Assembly (NCBI RefSeq): GCF_022788635.1 | Contig: NZ_CP076024.1 | Span: 62,001-126,000, forward strand | From: Methylobacter sp. S3L5C | GTDB lineage: Bacteria; Pseudomonadota; Gammaproteobacteria; Methylococcales; Methylomonadaceae | DNA length: 64,000 bases | Reading direction: 5' to 3' | Shown: positions 1 through 10,281 of the stretch, piece after piece | How the letters are laid out: every line of letters starts with the position of its first letter | Numbering within the stretch: the stretch's first letter is position 1 | Translations under genes and position numbers: made by a program | Notes under the pieces: model-generated | Told to the model about the DNA's origin: nothing | The model's input: the letters and a program-made list of their open reading frames with translations, nothing else | Database searches by the model: none

Positions 1-1056
1 GATGTGACCATTCAGGCGCAAATATTGGCGTTGCTAAAAACCATACAGCAACAAACCGGCATGGCCTTGTGGTTAATTAGCCATGATTTGGCTTTGATAT
101 CAACCATGGCAGACCGCGTTGCCGTGATGCAGCAAGGTAAAATTGTCGAAACCGGATTAACCAAAATCCTTTTCAATCAACCCCAACATCCCTATACCCG
201 CAAACTACTCAAAGCTTTGCCCTCCATGCAAAGCTGTTTAACTAATACACCTAAGGAAAAACCGCCCTTATTACAGGTTAACAACTTTTATTGTTACTAC
301 CCGATCAGGAAAGGTCTTTTTAAACGCATAGTTGATCATGTACGTGCAGTCGATGGCGTGAGCTTTAATATCCAGCAAGGTAAAACACTGGCTTTGGTCG
401 GTGAATCAGGTTGCGGTAAAACCACGCTGGGCAAAAGCTTGTTAAATCTGATCCTTGACGGCAGTGGCGAGGTTATTCTCAATGGCATTAATCTTAATAA
501 ACTGACCGGCGAAACATTAAGACAGCAACGCGCCAATATCCAGATCGTTTTTCAGGATCCATTTTCTTCAATGAACCCGAGAATGCTGGTTGGCGATATT
601 ATCGCCGAAGGCCTCCGGGCATTACATCCTGAAATTAGCGCTGCCGAACGCAAAGCCAGCGTCGCACAATTATTGCAACAAGTTGATTTACCGACTGATT
701 CCGCTTTACGTTATCCGCATGAATTTTCTGGTGGTCAGCGACAACGAATATGCATAGCCCGTGCTCTGGCAGTGAATCCCAAGCTGATCATCTGCGATGA
801 ACCGACCAGCGCACTGGATGTGTCCGTGCAAGCGCAAATCATTCAATTACTCAAGACCTTGCAAGAAGAAAAAGGCTTAAGTTATTTATTTATCACCCAT
901 GATCTTGCCGTGGTTGCAGAAATAGCCGATGAAATTGCCGTTATGTATCAAGGAAAAATTGTTGAATACGGCACTGTACAGCAAGTACTCACACAGCCTG
1001 AACATGCCTATACCAAAAAGCTGTTGGCCGCTGTGCCGATTTTGACTATCGAGTAA
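1..1056 (+). CDS. yejF: Peptide-type ABC transporter ATP-binding protein with two ABC domains (5' end outside window)
   Basis: The reading frame is open from the first base, so the gene starts upstream. The fragment begins just after the Walker B region of a first ABC domain (D-loop, then an H-loop 'LISHDLAL') and continues into a complete second ABC domain. That domain has Walker A GESGCGKT (about residues 133-140 of the fragment), signature SGGQ (about 242-245), Walker B LIICDE (about 261-266) and H-loop 'FITHDLAV'. Two fused ATPase domains with 'HPYTRKLL' and 'HAYTKKLL' tails after each are typical of oligopeptide/dipeptide importers such as YejF or GsiA. It would power uptake of peptides through permeases encoded upstream, outside the window. 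The YejF assignment is by architecture; DppDF- or GsiA-like specificity is possible. Confidence 0.8.
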   Translation, partial: DVTIQAQILALLKTIQQQTGMALWLISHDLALISTMADRVAVMQQGKIVETGLTKILFNQPQHPYTRKLLKALPSMQSCLTNTPKEKPPLLQVNNFYCYYPIRKGLFKRIVDHVRAVDGVSFNIQQGKTLALVGESGCGKTTLGKSLLNLILDGSGEVILNGINLNKLTGETLRQQRANIQIVFQDPFSSMNPRMLVGDIIAEGLRALHPEISAAERKASVAQLLQQVDLPTDSALRYPHEFSGGQRQRICIARALAVNPKLIICDEPTSALDVSVQAQIIQLLKTLQEEKGLSYLFITHDLAVVAEIADEIAVMYQGKIVEYGTVQQVLTQPEHAYTKKLLAAVPILTIE

Positions 1057-1230
1057 CAATCTGACATTGCCAGCATAACAACGTGTTGTAAATACAGCCA
1101 TGAACCAGAAAGACTAAAATAGCGTGAAGTGATAAATAATTATGGCCATAAATTTTTCTGGCAAATCCAATCAGTATTTTGTGTTATCCTAGGCGGCTAA
1201 ATTTCACGTAAAAAATGCACTTATTCCTTT

Positions 1231-1863
1231 ATGCGAACTCGCGTTAAAATTTGCGGCTTTACCCGTGTTGAAGATGCTGTTTATGCCGCTTACTTGGGTG
1301 TCGATGCGATTGGTTTGGTATTTTATCCTCCCAGTCCACGTCATGTTGAAATCGAACAGGCGATTAAAATTGTTAATGCCCTGCCCGCTTTTACCTCGGT
1401 GGTGGCTCTATTCGTCGACGAACAGGAAGCACGAATACGTGAAGTGTTGGCGCAAGTACCGATTGACTGCCTTCAATTTCATGGCGATGAGCCCGCCAAA
1501 GCTTGCAGAATTTATGGCAAGCGGTACATTAAGGCATTAAGAATGAAGGATGGCATCGATATTTCTGCTTTGGCAGAACACTACCATGATGCAGCAGGCT
1601 TGTTACTGGATGCTTTTCATGCCGATGCCAAAGGCGGAACCGGCAATCAATTTGATTGGGCCTTGATTCCAGCGCAATGTAGTTTGCCAATCATACTGGC
1701 TGGTGGTTTGAATGAAACCAATGCCAAACAGGCAGTGCAAACAGTAAAACCTTATGCGCTTGATATCAGTAGCGGCGTAGAAGTAAAAAAAGGTGTTAAA
1801 GACTCGCTTAAAATGGCGGCATTTATAAATCAAGCTAATGAAGGTAACCAAGTAACAGCATGA
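1231..1863 (+). CDS. trpF: Phosphoribosylanthranilate isomerase
   Basis: TrpF carries out the Amadori rearrangement of phosphoribosylanthranilate to CdRP, the third step of tryptophan synthesis. The 210-residue single-domain TIM barrel matches the family length. The catalytic pair is visible: Cys8 in 'VKICGFTR' and Asp127 in 'LLLDAFH', followed by the glycine-rich phosphate loops '[10 protein letters not shown]' and '[10 protein letters not shown]'. The stop codon overlaps the trpB start as ATGA, so the two are translationally coupled. trpF heads the trpF-trpB-trpA-accD-folC cluster, the arrangement found in Pseudomonas and many methanotrophs. I see no Trp-rich leader peptide or attenuator upstream. 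Confidence 0.97.
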   Translation: MRTRVKICGFTRVEDAVYAAYLGVDAIGLVFYPPSPRHVEIEQAIKIVNALPAFTSVVALFVDEQEARIREVLAQVPIDCLQFHGDEPAKACRIYGKRYIKALRMKDGIDISALAEHYHDAAGLLLDAFHADAKGGTGNQFDWALIPAQCSLPIILAGGLNETNAKQAVQTVKPYALDISSGVEVKKGVKDSLKMAAFINQANEGNQVTA

Positions 1864-3062
1864 CCCAAAAATATAATATGCCCGATGAGCGGGGACATTT
1901 TGGTCCTTACGGTGGAATTTTTGTTGCTGAAACATTAATTCCGCCCATTCAAGAATTGAATGCCGCCTACCAGCAGTATCTAAACGACCCCGAATTTATA
2001 GCGGAACTGGATGCTGATTTAAAATATTATGTTGGGCGACCTTCGCCTTTATATCATGCTGAGCGCTGGAGTCGTGAACTGGGCGGCGCACAAATCTATT
2101 TAAAACGTGAAGATCTTAATCATACCGGATCTCATAAAATCAACAATACGGTAGGCCAGGCTTTATTGGCGAAACGTATGGGTAAGACGCGTATTATCGC
2201 TGAAACCGGTGCCGGTCAACATGGCGTTGCAACCGCTACAGTTGCCGCAAGACTGGGTCTTGAATGCGTGGTTTATATGGGTGCCGTTGACGTAGCCCGG
2301 CAGTCTTTAAACGTCTATCGCATGAAGTTATTGGGTGCAACAGTGATCGCTGTTGAGTCGGGCTCTAAAACCCTGAAAGATGCTTTAAACGAAGCACTCA
2401 GGGATTGGGTAACCAATGTTGACAATACTTTTTATATTATTGGCACGGTTGCAGGACCCCATCCCTACCCTGCCATGGTACGAGATTTTCAGGCAATTAT
2501 TGGCCGGGAAGCCAAGGATCAGTGCCTTGAGGCAACCGGACGTTTACCCGATGCGCTGGTCGCTTGCGTAGGCGGCGGCTCAAATGCCATTGGCTTGTTT
2601 CATCCCTTTATTGATGATGCTTCGGTAAAAATGTACGGTGTTGAAGCCGCCGGTGACGGCGTTGCTACAGGCAGACATTCAGCGCCTTTATGCGCAGGTC
2701 GCCCTGGTGTATTACATGGTAATCGCACCTATTTAATGGCTGATGATGACGGTGAAATTATCGAAACCCATTCCATCTCGGCAGGCTTGGATTATCCTGG
2801 CGTCGGCCCGGAACATGCGTGGTTAAAAGATACCGGACGGGTAACTTACGCCAACATAACCGACACCGAAGCTCTGGAAGGTTTTTATGCGTTAACACAC
2901 ATGGAAGGCATTATTCCAGCACTAGAGTCCAGCCATGCGATGGCTTACACGATGAAACTTGCACCTACCATGAATAAAGACGAAACCATTATTATTAATC
3001 TGTCCGGTCGTGGCGATAAAGATATGCAGACCATGGCTAAACGTGAGGGAATAGAATTGTGA
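1860..3062 (+). CDS. trpB: Tryptophan synthase beta subunit
   Basis: TrpB is the PLP-dependent subunit that condenses indole with serine to give tryptophan, in an alpha2-beta2 complex with TrpA. The protein has 400 residues, the usual size. The PLP lysine is Lys93 in 'HTGSHKINN', the catalytic glutamate is Glu115 in 'ETGAGQHG', and the phosphate loop GGGSNAIG lies at 238-245. It overlaps trpF by 4 bp and its TGA overlaps the GTG start of trpA, so the three genes form a tightly coupled unit. Confidence 0.98.
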   Translation: MTQKYNMPDERGHFGPYGGIFVAETLIPPIQELNAAYQQYLNDPEFIAELDADLKYYVGRPSPLYHAERWSRELGGAQIYLKREDLNHTGSHKINNTVGQALLAKRMGKTRIIAETGAGQHGVATATVAARLGLECVVYMGAVDVARQSLNVYRMKLLGATVIAVESGSKTLKDALNEALRDWVTNVDNTFYIIGTVAGPHPYPAMVRDFQAIIGREAKDQCLEATGRLPDALVACVGGGSNAIGLFHPFIDDASVKMYGVEAAGDGVATGRHSAPLCAGRPGVLHGNRTYLMADDDGEIIETHSISAGLDYPGVGPEHAWLKDTGRVTYANITDTEALEGFYALTHMEGIIPALESSHAMAYTMKLAPTMNKDETIIINLSGRGDKDMQTMAKREGIEL

Positions 3063-3862
3063 GTCGATTAGCTGCCCGATTTGAAGAACTGGCCAAAACA
3101 GGTCGCAAGGCCTTAATTCCGTTTATTACCGCCGGCGATCCAAAACCTGAATTTACCGTACCAATGATGCACGCCATGGTAAAAGCCGGCGTTGATGTTA
3201 TTGAGCTGGGCGTACCGTTTTCTGACCCGATGGCCGATGGCCCGGTTATTCAACGTGCCAGCGAACGCGCTTTAGCCCATAAAATGAGCTTAAGACGGAC
3301 CTTGGAAATTGCGACTGAATTTAGAAAAACCGATCAAAAAACCCCTGTGGTATTAATGGGTTATTTAAACCCGATTGAAGCAATGGGTTATGAAAACTTT
3401 GCCAATGCCGCACAACTTGCTGATATTGATGGCGTTTTAACCGTTGATTTACCCCCGGAAGAAGGCGTTGAGTGCGGTGCATTGCTAAAGGCACGCGGAG
3501 TTGATCCTATTTTCTTGCTGGCACCCAACAGCACTGATGAACGCGTTAAAAAAATGGATGCCTCAGGCAGTGGTTATATTTATTATGTTTCGCTTAAAGG
3601 CGTGACCGGTGCCGGCCATTTGAATGTTGTTGATGTTGAAAACAAAGTAAAGCAAATTAAAGCCAATACACAATTGCCTATCGCTATTGGTTTTGGTGTA
3701 AAAGATGCCGATACGGCAAAAATTGTTGCCAATATAGGTGATGGTGTTGTTATCGGTAGCGCGCTGATCAATAAAATTGAAGCCAATCTGGATAATCCTG
3801 ATCAGGCTAAAAATGAAATCATTGAATTATTAACATCGATACGTCACGCACTGGATAATTAA
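3059..3862 (+). CDS. trpA: Tryptophan synthase alpha subunit
   Basis: TrpA cleaves indole-3-glycerol phosphate to indole, which is channelled to TrpB. The 267-residue TIM barrel keeps both catalytic acids, Glu49 ('[11 protein letters not shown]') and Asp60 ('MADGP'), at the same numbers as the Salmonella enzyme, plus the phosphate-binding '[10 protein letters not shown]' and '[10 protein letters not shown]' loops. The start is GTG inside a GTGA overlap with the trpB stop. That start gives the standard N-terminus '[11 protein letters not shown]' and no better upstream start is compatible with trpB. Confidence 0.98.
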   Translation: MSRLAARFEELAKTGRKALIPFITAGDPKPEFTVPMMHAMVKAGVDVIELGVPFSDPMADGPVIQRASERALAHKMSLRRTLEIATEFRKTDQKTPVVLMGYLNPIEAMGYENFANAAQLADIDGVLTVDLPPEEGVECGALLKARGVDPIFLLAPNSTDERVKKMDASGSGYIYYVSLKGVTGAGHLNVVDVENKVKQIKANTQLPIAIGFGVKDADTAKIVANIGDGVVIGSALINKIEANLDNPDQAKNEIIELLTSIRHALDN

Positions 3863-3907
3863 AAGCGTGTTCATAAGCCTATTGATGAAGCATTACGGAG
3901 CAATCGA

Positions 3908-4837
3908 ATGAGTTGGTTTGAAAAATTACTGCCTACGACAATCAGAACAGAAAGATCCAGTAAAAGAGGTACTGTACCTGAAGGCTTGTGGACCAAGTGC
4001 CCTGGCTGCAATGCAATTCTTTACAACACAGAACTGGAACGAAACCTTAGCGTCTGTCCAAAATGCGAGCATCACATGCGCATTTCAGCGAGAGCGCGAC
4101 TGGACATGTTTTTGGATGAAGAAGGCCGTGAGGAAATTGGCAAATACATTAAACCGGTTGACCCGTTAAAATTTAAAGATACCAAGAAGTATAAAGACCG
4201 CATTGTTCTGGCACAAAAACAAACCAAAGAAAATGATGCCCTGGTCGTCATGAAAGGACAGCTTAAAGGTAATGATATTGTTGTTGCAGCCTTTGATTTT
4301 AAATTTATGGGCGGCTCAATGGGCTCGGTAGTGGGTGAACGCTTTGTTCGTGGCGTCAACAAAAGTGTTGAGCTGGGCATACCTTTTATTGTTTTTACCT
4401 CAAGTGGTGGTGCCCGGATGCAGGAATCGCTATTTTCGTTGTTTCAAATGGCAAAGACCAGCGCCGCATTAACCAGACTGTCCGATTCAGGAATACCTTA
4501 TATTTCTTTTATGACAGATCCAACAATGGGTGGCGTATCGGCCAGTCTGGCCATGTTGGGCGACATTAATATTGCCGAACCTAACGCCTTAATTGGTTTT
4601 GCAGGGCCTCGGGTGATAGAGCAAACTGTCCGTGAAAAATTGCCGGAAGGTTTTCAGCGTAGCGAGTTTTTACAAGAGCATGGCGCCATTGATATGATTG
4701 TCGACAGACGTGAAATGTGTAATAAAGTTTCCAGTATTTTGACGCTATTGATGGCCAACAGGGGAAAGACACCGGCCTCCGAGACCTCCCTATCAATGCC
4801 TATTGAAGCGGTAGAAAACGCTTCTGATCAGGAATAA
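3908..4837 (+). CDS. accD: Acetyl-CoA carboxylase carboxyltransferase subunit beta
   Basis: AccD is the zinc-binding beta half of the carboxyltransferase that moves the carboxyl group from biotin to acetyl-CoA to form malonyl-CoA. The 309-residue protein opens with a four-cysteine zinc ribbon (Cys31, Cys34, Cys50, Cys53). It is followed by the crotonase-fold carboxyltransferase domain with '[10 protein letters not shown]' and '[12 protein letters not shown]'. A GGAG ribosome-binding site lies about 8 bases before the ATG. Placement between trpA and folC is the usual gammaproteobacterial order. Confidence 0.97.
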   Translation: MSWFEKLLPTTIRTERSSKRGTVPEGLWTKCPGCNAILYNTELERNLSVCPKCEHHMRISARARLDMFLDEEGREEIGKYIKPVDPLKFKDTKKYKDRIVLAQKQTKENDALVVMKGQLKGNDIVVAAFDFKFMGGSMGSVVGERFVRGVNKSVELGIPFIVFTSSGGARMQESLFSLFQMAKTSAALTRLSDSGIPYISFMTDPTMGGVSASLAMLGDINIAEPNALIGFAGPRVIEQTVREKLPEGFQRSEFLQEHGAIDMIVDRREMCNKVSSILTLLMANRGKTPASETSLSMPIEAVENASDQE

Positions 4838-4860
4838 CTCACGCCTAAAGAATTCGGTTA

Positions 4861-6132
4861 ATGATGCGTTTTGATTCGCTAAAAGGTTGGCTGGATTGGC
4901 AAGAAAGCTTGCATCCCTTGGCAATAGACTTGGGATTGGAGCGGGCAGCACAGGTTTTTCATGCATTGAATCCTGATTGCCTTAAGCCACCTACGATTAC
5001 GGTTGCCGGGACCAACGGAAAAGGTTCATGTATAGCTTATCTTGAGGCTATTTACAGAGCCCAAGGTTACCGCGTAGGTGCTTATTCTTCTCCGCATATC
5101 CTGAAATATAATGAAAGAATAAAAATAGACGGTAAACCTGTATCTGATGAATTGATTTGTGCAGCCTTTGCAAGAATAGAGGCGGTTCGGGGTAATACCT
5201 CATTAAGCTATTTTGAATTTGGTACACTGGCCGCACTAGATATATTTTGGCGCTCAGGATTGGATGTTCAATTACTTGAAGTCGGTTTGGGTGGAAGGCT
5301 TGATGCCGTCAATATTGTTGATCCCGATGTCGCCTTAATATCCAGCATCGGTATTGATCATGTTGATTGGCTGGGCGCTACACGCGAAGCAATAGGACGA
5401 GAAAAAGCCGGTATATTCAGGGCAAAAACGCCCGCTATCGTAGGCGATTGCGACCCTCCTGCCTCATTACTGCAAAGTGCCATTGATAAAAATGCCCTAC
5501 TCTATTGTATTGGCAAAGATTTCGGCTTTAAAAAGCAAATGACAACCTGGAATTGGTTTGCTGGTGATCGGCACATTCGCCAAATACCTGAACCGGGCTT
5601 AAAAGGCGAGCATCAATACCGCAACGCTTCTGCGGTTATTTTAGCCGTAGAAGTATTGTCAAAAATCTTGCCGGTAAGCGATAAATCCATTCGTACCGGA
5701 CTGAAAAACAGCCATTTACTCGGTCGTTTTCAATTAATTAATGATAAAATCCCCATCCTGTTGGATGTCGGGCACAATCCGGAGGCAGTCAAAACATTAG
5801 TTGATTACCTCATCAGGAATTTCCCCGGCAAAAGGATACATGCAATTTTTTCAATGATGAAAGATAAAGACATAGCAAGTGTCATCAACATCATGAATCC
5901 AGTGGTTTACGACTGGTTTTTTGCACCGTTGTCCAACCCAAGGGCGGCGACAGAATCGATTATGCGGGAAATTTTTTCTCAAAGCTCAGCGACCAAAGTC
6001 TCCTTTGGCTTTAACGGCTTTGCGCAAGCTTACGAGGCAGCAAAAAGCCAGTCACTGGAAAACGATTTGCTGCTGGTTTTTGGTTCTTTCTTTTTAGTGT
6101 CTGATTGTTTAAATGAATTTGAGAAAAGGTGA
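4861..6132 (+). CDS. folC: Dihydrofolate synthase / folylpolyglutamate synthase
   Basis: FolC adds glutamate to dihydropteroate and then to tetrahydrofolates, an ATP-dependent Mur-ligase-type reaction. The 423-residue protein has the ATP-binding P-loop GTNGKGS at residues 50-56, 'SSPHILKYNERI', the 'EVGLGGRLDAVN' block and a C-terminal Mur domain with 'LLDVGHNPEA'. Two ATG codons are adjacent at the start, so the N-terminus could be one residue shorter. Folate polyglutamates are relevant here because C1 carriers are used by FchA and the glycine cleavage system encoded further along. Confidence 0.95.
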   Translation: MMRFDSLKGWLDWQESLHPLAIDLGLERAAQVFHALNPDCLKPPTITVAGTNGKGSCIAYLEAIYRAQGYRVGAYSSPHILKYNERIKIDGKPVSDELICAAFARIEAVRGNTSLSYFEFGTLAALDIFWRSGLDVQLLEVGLGGRLDAVNIVDPDVALISSIGIDHVDWLGATREAIGREKAGIFRAKTPAIVGDCDPPASLLQSAIDKNALLYCIGKDFGFKKQMTTWNWFAGDRHIRQIPEPGLKGEHQYRNASAVILAVEVLSKILPVSDKSIRTGLKNSHLLGRFQLINDKIPILLDVGHNPEAVKTLVDYLIRNFPGKRIHAIFSMMKDKDIASVINIMNPVVYDWFFAPLSNPRAATESIMREIFSQSSATKVSFGFNGFAQAYEAAKSQSLENDLLLVFGSFFLVSDCLNEFEKR

Positions 6133-6141
6133 GTTGACAAA

Positions 6142-6909
6142 ATGAATCAAGAATTAAAACAACGGTTAATTGGCGCTATAGTTGTTACGGCTCTGGCTGC
6201 TATTTTCATTCCCATGCTGTTTGATGACCCTATTGATAATAGCGGCCAATCAATCAGTGAACTGATTATTCCTCCAACACCAGTTAAAACGGGAGAAGAG
6301 TCGGCAAACAAATTACCGACCAATGCCAACCAGATTTTGAATGCTCCTGATGCGGGCTCTGAAACTGTTGTGAATACAGAAGAAGAGTCTGAACTATCTT
6401 CAAGCAATCAACTTACTCCGGAAGCGCCTTTGGATGATGAACCTCAAGTCGATACCGAAGATCTGGGCGAACCAATGACTGATGAAGCGGGCAATGATGG
6501 CACATCGACGTCTTTGGATACCGGCATAATAGACGAACCCCCTAAACCGGTAACAACACTAAAAAAAACAGAGTCAAATACCACTAAAGCTGTTACAAAA
6601 GTAAAGCCGACAACACCCGCTACCGCTAATACCACAGAAAAATCAGCGGTTAAGGCAGTAAAACCAAAATCTGAATTCAGTCGTTGGACTATTCAAGCCG
6701 GTAGCTTTGGTAAAAAAGAAAATGCCATGTCGTTGATGGAAACTCTACGTAAACAAGGACTGCCAGTAACCCTTGATGTATCCAAAGGCGCAGGCAATAC
6801 TCCCATATATCGACTTAAAGTAGGCCCGGTACTTGACAAGAAACGCGCTCTGGAAATGAAGGCAAAAATGGATAGCCAAAAAATTCAGTCCCTTTTGATT
6901 GCTGAGTAA
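6142..6909 (+). CDS. dedD: SPOR-domain protein (DedD-like)
   Basis: This is a bitopic inner-membrane protein of the DedD type, which binds denuded septal peptidoglycan during cell division. It has a short cytoplasmic N-terminus, one membrane segment (about residues 10-27) and a long acidic, Thr/Pro/Lys-rich linker (about 30-175). The C-terminal SPOR domain (about 178-255) begins 'RWTIQAGSFGKKENA'. The order folC-dedD-cvpA-purF is shared with E. coli and Pseudomonas. The linker is low complexity, so sequence similarity to named homologues is mainly at the two ends. Confidence 0.88.
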   Translation: MNQELKQRLIGAIVVTALAAIFIPMLFDDPIDNSGQSISELIIPPTPVKTGEESANKLPTNANQILNAPDAGSETVVNTEEESELSSSNQLTPEAPLDDEPQVDTEDLGEPMTDEAGNDGTSTSLDTGIIDEPPKPVTTLKKTESNTTKAVTKVKPTTPATANTTEKSAVKAVKPKSEFSRWTIQAGSFGKKENAMSLMETLRKQGLPVTLDVSKGAGNTPIYRLKVGPVLDKKRALEMKAKMDSQKIQSLLIAE

Positions 6910-6941
6910 CACGCATTGAATTTGATAAATCCAAAAAAGCA

Positions 6942-7433
6942 ATGATCTGGATAGATTATGTCATTTCCGGACTGGTTTTAATTACTGTTATAAGTGGATT
7001 CATGCGGGGTCTTGGCCCTGCATTTTTTTCGTTATTTCTCTGGTTACTGGCAATTGGAGTTGGTTTAAATTTTAGTCGTGAATTCTCTGTTTTCCTAAAA
7101 CCACTTATCAATAATCCTTTACCTCAAATCACTGGTGCTTTTTTATTGTTGTTTTTGATAACCCTGATTGTTGGTAGTTTAATTCGGATACTTTTGGGTG
7201 ACTCCATCAAAAAAACCACATTAACCTTTACCCATCGTTTGGGGGGAATGGTTTTTGGTGCCTTACATGGTATGGTCGTTGTTCTGGTATTGGTTATACT
7301 GGCCGGCCTAACCGCTTTACCGGATGATCTTTGGTGGCAAGAATCAACATTGCTGTCACCTTTTCAAACATCCGCCATTTGGTCACGCGACCATATTCCG
7401 TCAGGGCTGGCTGAATATATTCATTATCGTTAA
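6942..7433 (+). CDS. cvpA: CvpA family inner-membrane protein
   Basis: This 163-residue hydrophobic protein has about four predicted membrane segments and belongs to the CvpA family (colicin V production protein in E. coli, linked to envelope homeostasis). Recognition comes from 'WIDYVISGLVLITVISGFMRG' at the N-terminus (first 20 residues diagnostic) and 'RLGGMVFGALHGMVVVLVL' near residue 105, plus its location directly before purF. Its biochemical role is not established. Confidence 0.9.
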   Translation: MIWIDYVISGLVLITVISGFMRGLGPAFFSLFLWLLAIGVGLNFSREFSVFLKPLINNPLPQITGAFLLLFLITLIVGSLIRILLGDSIKKTTLTFTHRLGGMVFGALHGMVVVLVLVILAGLTALPDDLWWQESTLLSPFQTSAIWSRDHIPSGLAEYIHYR

Positions 7434-7459
7434 CAACTCTATAAATTCAAGTAAAAATT

Positions 7460-8959
7460 ATGTGTGGTATTACTGCTATCGTTTCACATCAAGCTGTTAA
7501 TCAAGAACTCTATGATGCACTGACAGTCTTGCAACATCGCGGCCAAGATGCAGCTGGCATAGTCACCTGTGAGAAGGGCCGTTTACATTTACGCAAAGAT
7601 AATGGCTTGACCCGCGATGTGTTTACCAATTCCCAAATGCTGAAGTTAAAAGGCAACATGGGTATAGCCCACGTTCGCTATCCAACGGCGGGATGCACCA
7701 GTTCGCTGGAAGCGCAACCGTTCTATGTAAACTCTCCCTATGGACTAACACTTGCACATAACGGTAATTTAACCAATACCGAAGATTTAAAAAAAGCCCT
7801 GTTTGTAGAAGATCTTCGACATATTAATACCGACTCCGATTCTGAAGTCCTGTTAAATGTTTTTGCTCATGAACTACAAAGTCTGGGTAAACTGGAATTA
7901 AGTATCGATGATGTGTTTCAGGCGGTAGCGGGCGTTCATCGGCGCTGCCGAGGCGCTTACGCCGTGGTTATCATGATCGCAGGATTTGGGGTTGTGGGCT
8001 TTAGAGACCCTCACGGAATCAGACCGGTCGTATTTGGGGTAAGAGAAACCGAACAAGGTCCGGATTTCATGATTGCCTCCGAAAGTGTTGCACTTGATTT
8101 ATTAGGTTTTGATCTTATTCGCGATATAGAGCCTGGTGAAGCCGTTTTCATTGAAGAATCAGGTGTATTGCATACCAAACAATGTGCTGAAAAAACAGAC
8201 CATTGCCCTTGTATTTTTGAGTATGTCTATTTTGCCCGCCCGGATTCAATTATTGACGACATTTCAGTGTACAAGGCGCGCCTGCGTATGGGTGACAAAC
8301 TGGCCGCAAAGATTATCAGAGAGTGGCCTGATTATGACATTGATGTGGTAATCCCGATACCCGATACCAGTAGAACCGCTGCCTTACAAATGGCTAACAA
8401 GCTAGGCGTCAAGTATCGTGAAGGCTTTATGAAGAACCGTTATATTGGTAGAACCTTCATTATGCCTGGACAAAAAATGCGTGAAAAATCGGTCAGACAA
8501 AAACTCAATGCCATTGATCTTGAATTTGACGGCAAAAATGTCTTACTGGTTGATGATTCTGTCGTAAGAGGCACAACCTCCGCACAAATTATCCAGATGG
8601 CACGCGATGCCGGTGCCAAAAAAGTCTACTTTGCATCTGCTGCGCCACCGGTTCGCTATCCCAATGTTTATGGTATTGATATGCCTGCAGCAAACGAATT
8701 GATTGCGCATAACCGTACCGAAGATGAAGTATGCGAAGCAATCGGTGCCGATCGTTTGATTTATCAGGATCTTGTTGATTTGATTGAGGCGGTTCGCAAG
8801 GGCAACCCCGACATTCAACATTTTGATACTTCATGCTTCAGCAAAGAATACATTACCGGCGATATTGATGATGCCTATCTGGAACGTACCGAGGCACTCC
8901 GCAACGACAATGCCCAAGCGAATCGCAATGCCGATAACTCGCTGATTGAAATGCTATAA
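7460..8959 (+). CDS. purF: Amidophosphoribosyltransferase
   Basis: PurF makes 5-phosphoribosylamine from PRPP and glutamine, the committed step of purine synthesis. The 499-residue protein starts with the Ntn glutaminase domain, in which Cys2 ('MCGITAIVS') becomes the N-terminal nucleophile after methionine removal. It ends with a phosphoribosyltransferase domain whose PRPP loop '[13 protein letters not shown]' lies near residues 361-373. Length and domain order match the E. coli enzyme. It follows cvpA by 26 bp and precedes metZ, as in Pseudomonas. Confidence 0.98.
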   Translation: MCGITAIVSHQAVNQELYDALTVLQHRGQDAAGIVTCEKGRLHLRKDNGLTRDVFTNSQMLKLKGNMGIAHVRYPTAGCTSSLEAQPFYVNSPYGLTLAHNGNLTNTEDLKKALFVEDLRHINTDSDSEVLLNVFAHELQSLGKLELSIDDVFQAVAGVHRRCRGAYAVVIMIAGFGVVGFRDPHGIRPVVFGVRETEQGPDFMIASESVALDLLGFDLIRDIEPGEAVFIEESGVLHTKQCAEKTDHCPCIFEYVYFARPDSIIDDISVYKARLRMGDKLAAKIIREWPDYDIDVVIPIPDTSRTAALQMANKLGVKYREGFMKNRYIGRTFIMPGQKMREKSVRQKLNAIDLEFDGKNVLLVDDSVVRGTTSAQIIQMARDAGAKKVYFASAAPPVRYPNVYGIDMPAANELIAHNRTEDEVCEAIGADRLIYQDLVDLIEAVRKGNPDIQHFDTSCFSKEYITGDIDDAYLERTEALRNDNAQANRNADNSLIEML

Positions 8960-9063
8960 CAAGTACAAGGCTCAAGGTTAAAGAACCTGATATTTAACGT
9001 AATCGCTGCTTGCCTTTAGCCATTAACCTTTTACATTGAACCTTTTACCTAGAATCTCTATTT

Positions 9064-10248
9064 ATGAAAGACATTAACTGGAACGACTATTCCTTAGAAA
9101 CCCAAGCGATAAGAGCCGGACACAAACGTACTCATGAAGATGAGCACAGCATACCTATCTTTACCACCTCCAGTTATGTGTTTAAAAGTGCCGAAGAAGC
9201 TGCCTTGCGCTTTACCGGAAAAAAACCGGGTAATATCTATTCAAGGTTTACCAATCCAACAGTCGATGCCTTTCAGGAAAGATTGGCTCTAATGGAAAAC
9301 GGTGAGCGTTGCCTGGCATTTGCATCCGGAATGGCGGCAATTATGGCAGTCGGTATGGGGCTTCTTAAAGCAGGGGACCATGTCGTGTGTTCTCGCGGTG
9401 TGTTTGGCAATACCGTCTTGGTATTCCAAAATTATTTCGCAAAATTTGGCGTTGAAACCGATTTTGTTGATTTAATAGATACGCCGGCCTGGGAATCTGC
9501 TATCAAGCCCAACACCCGATTTTTATTTCTGGAAACACCTTCCAATCCTTTAATTGAAATTGCTGATATTTCTGCCCTCGCCGATATCGCCCACGCGCAC
9601 AATTGCTTGCTGATTGTTGATAATTGTTTTTGCACCCCTATTCTACAAAAGCCTTTTGATTTAGGGGCTGATATTGTTATTCATTCAGCAACCAAATATA
9701 TAGACGGTCAGGGTCGCTGCGTAGGTGGTGCAGTTATAGCTAGTGATGAAATCATTGAAAAAGCCATTTATCCTTATCTACGTACCGGTGGCGCAACCAT
9801 GAGTGCGTTTAATGCCTGGGTATTTTTATCAGGATTGGAAACCTTGGCCATCAGGATGAAAGCGCACTGCGATAATGCCTTTGAATTAGCCAAATTTCTG
9901 GAACAACAACCTGCCATAGCCAAAGTACACTATCCCGGCTTGCAATCTCACGCACAGCACGAACTGGCAAAACGTCAACAAAGTCAATTTGGCGGGATTG
10001 TCAGTTTTGAAGTACACGGTGGCAAGGAAGAAGCCTGGAAATTAATCGATGCCACAGAAATGATATCAATCACTGCAAATCTGGGCGATGTTAAAACGAC
10101 TATAACGCATCCTGCGACAACCACACATGGCCGGTTAACACCTGAAGCGAGAGCTGCGGCAGGTATTAAAGATGGTTTGGTCAGAATTTCAGTCGGCCTG
10201 GAAGCGATAACTGATATAAAAAATGATCTTTTAAAAGGTCTGGTATAG
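9064..10248 (+). CDS. metZ: O-succinylhomoserine sulfhydrylase
   Basis: This is a PLP enzyme of the Cys/Met metabolism family that makes homocysteine directly from O-succinylhomoserine and sulfide. The 394-residue sequence has the family landmarks 'YSRFTNPTVDAFQERLA', 'FASGMAAIMAV', and the PLP lysine Lys211 in 'HSATKYIDGQGR'. The assignment to MetZ rather than MetB/MetC rests on the conserved purF-metZ neighbourhood and the N-terminal 'ETQAIRAGHKRTHEDEHS'. A short A+T-rich gap of 104 bp with imperfect 'aaccttttac' repeats separates it from purF. Confidence 0.9.
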   Translation: MKDINWNDYSLETQAIRAGHKRTHEDEHSIPIFTTSSYVFKSAEEAALRFTGKKPGNIYSRFTNPTVDAFQERLALMENGERCLAFASGMAAIMAVGMGLLKAGDHVVCSRGVFGNTVLVFQNYFAKFGVETDFVDLIDTPAWESAIKPNTRFLFLETPSNPLIEIADISALADIAHAHNCLLIVDNCFCTPILQKPFDLGADIVIHSATKYIDGQGRCVGGAVIASDEIIEKAIYPYLRTGGATMSAFNAWVFLSGLETLAIRMKAHCDNAFELAKFLEQQPAIAKVHYPGLQSHAQHELAKRQQSQFGGIVSFEVHGGKEEAWKLIDATEMISITANLGDVKTTITHPATTTHGRLTPEARAAAGIKDGLVRISVGLEAITDIKNDLLKGLV

Positions 10249-10281
10249 AGACGTAAATTTTTCACGCCACTACTATCCATC

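Noticed and set aside
1057-1230. Tryptophan attenuator before trpF
   Set aside because: No leader peptide with adjacent Trp codons and no competing hairpins are visible.
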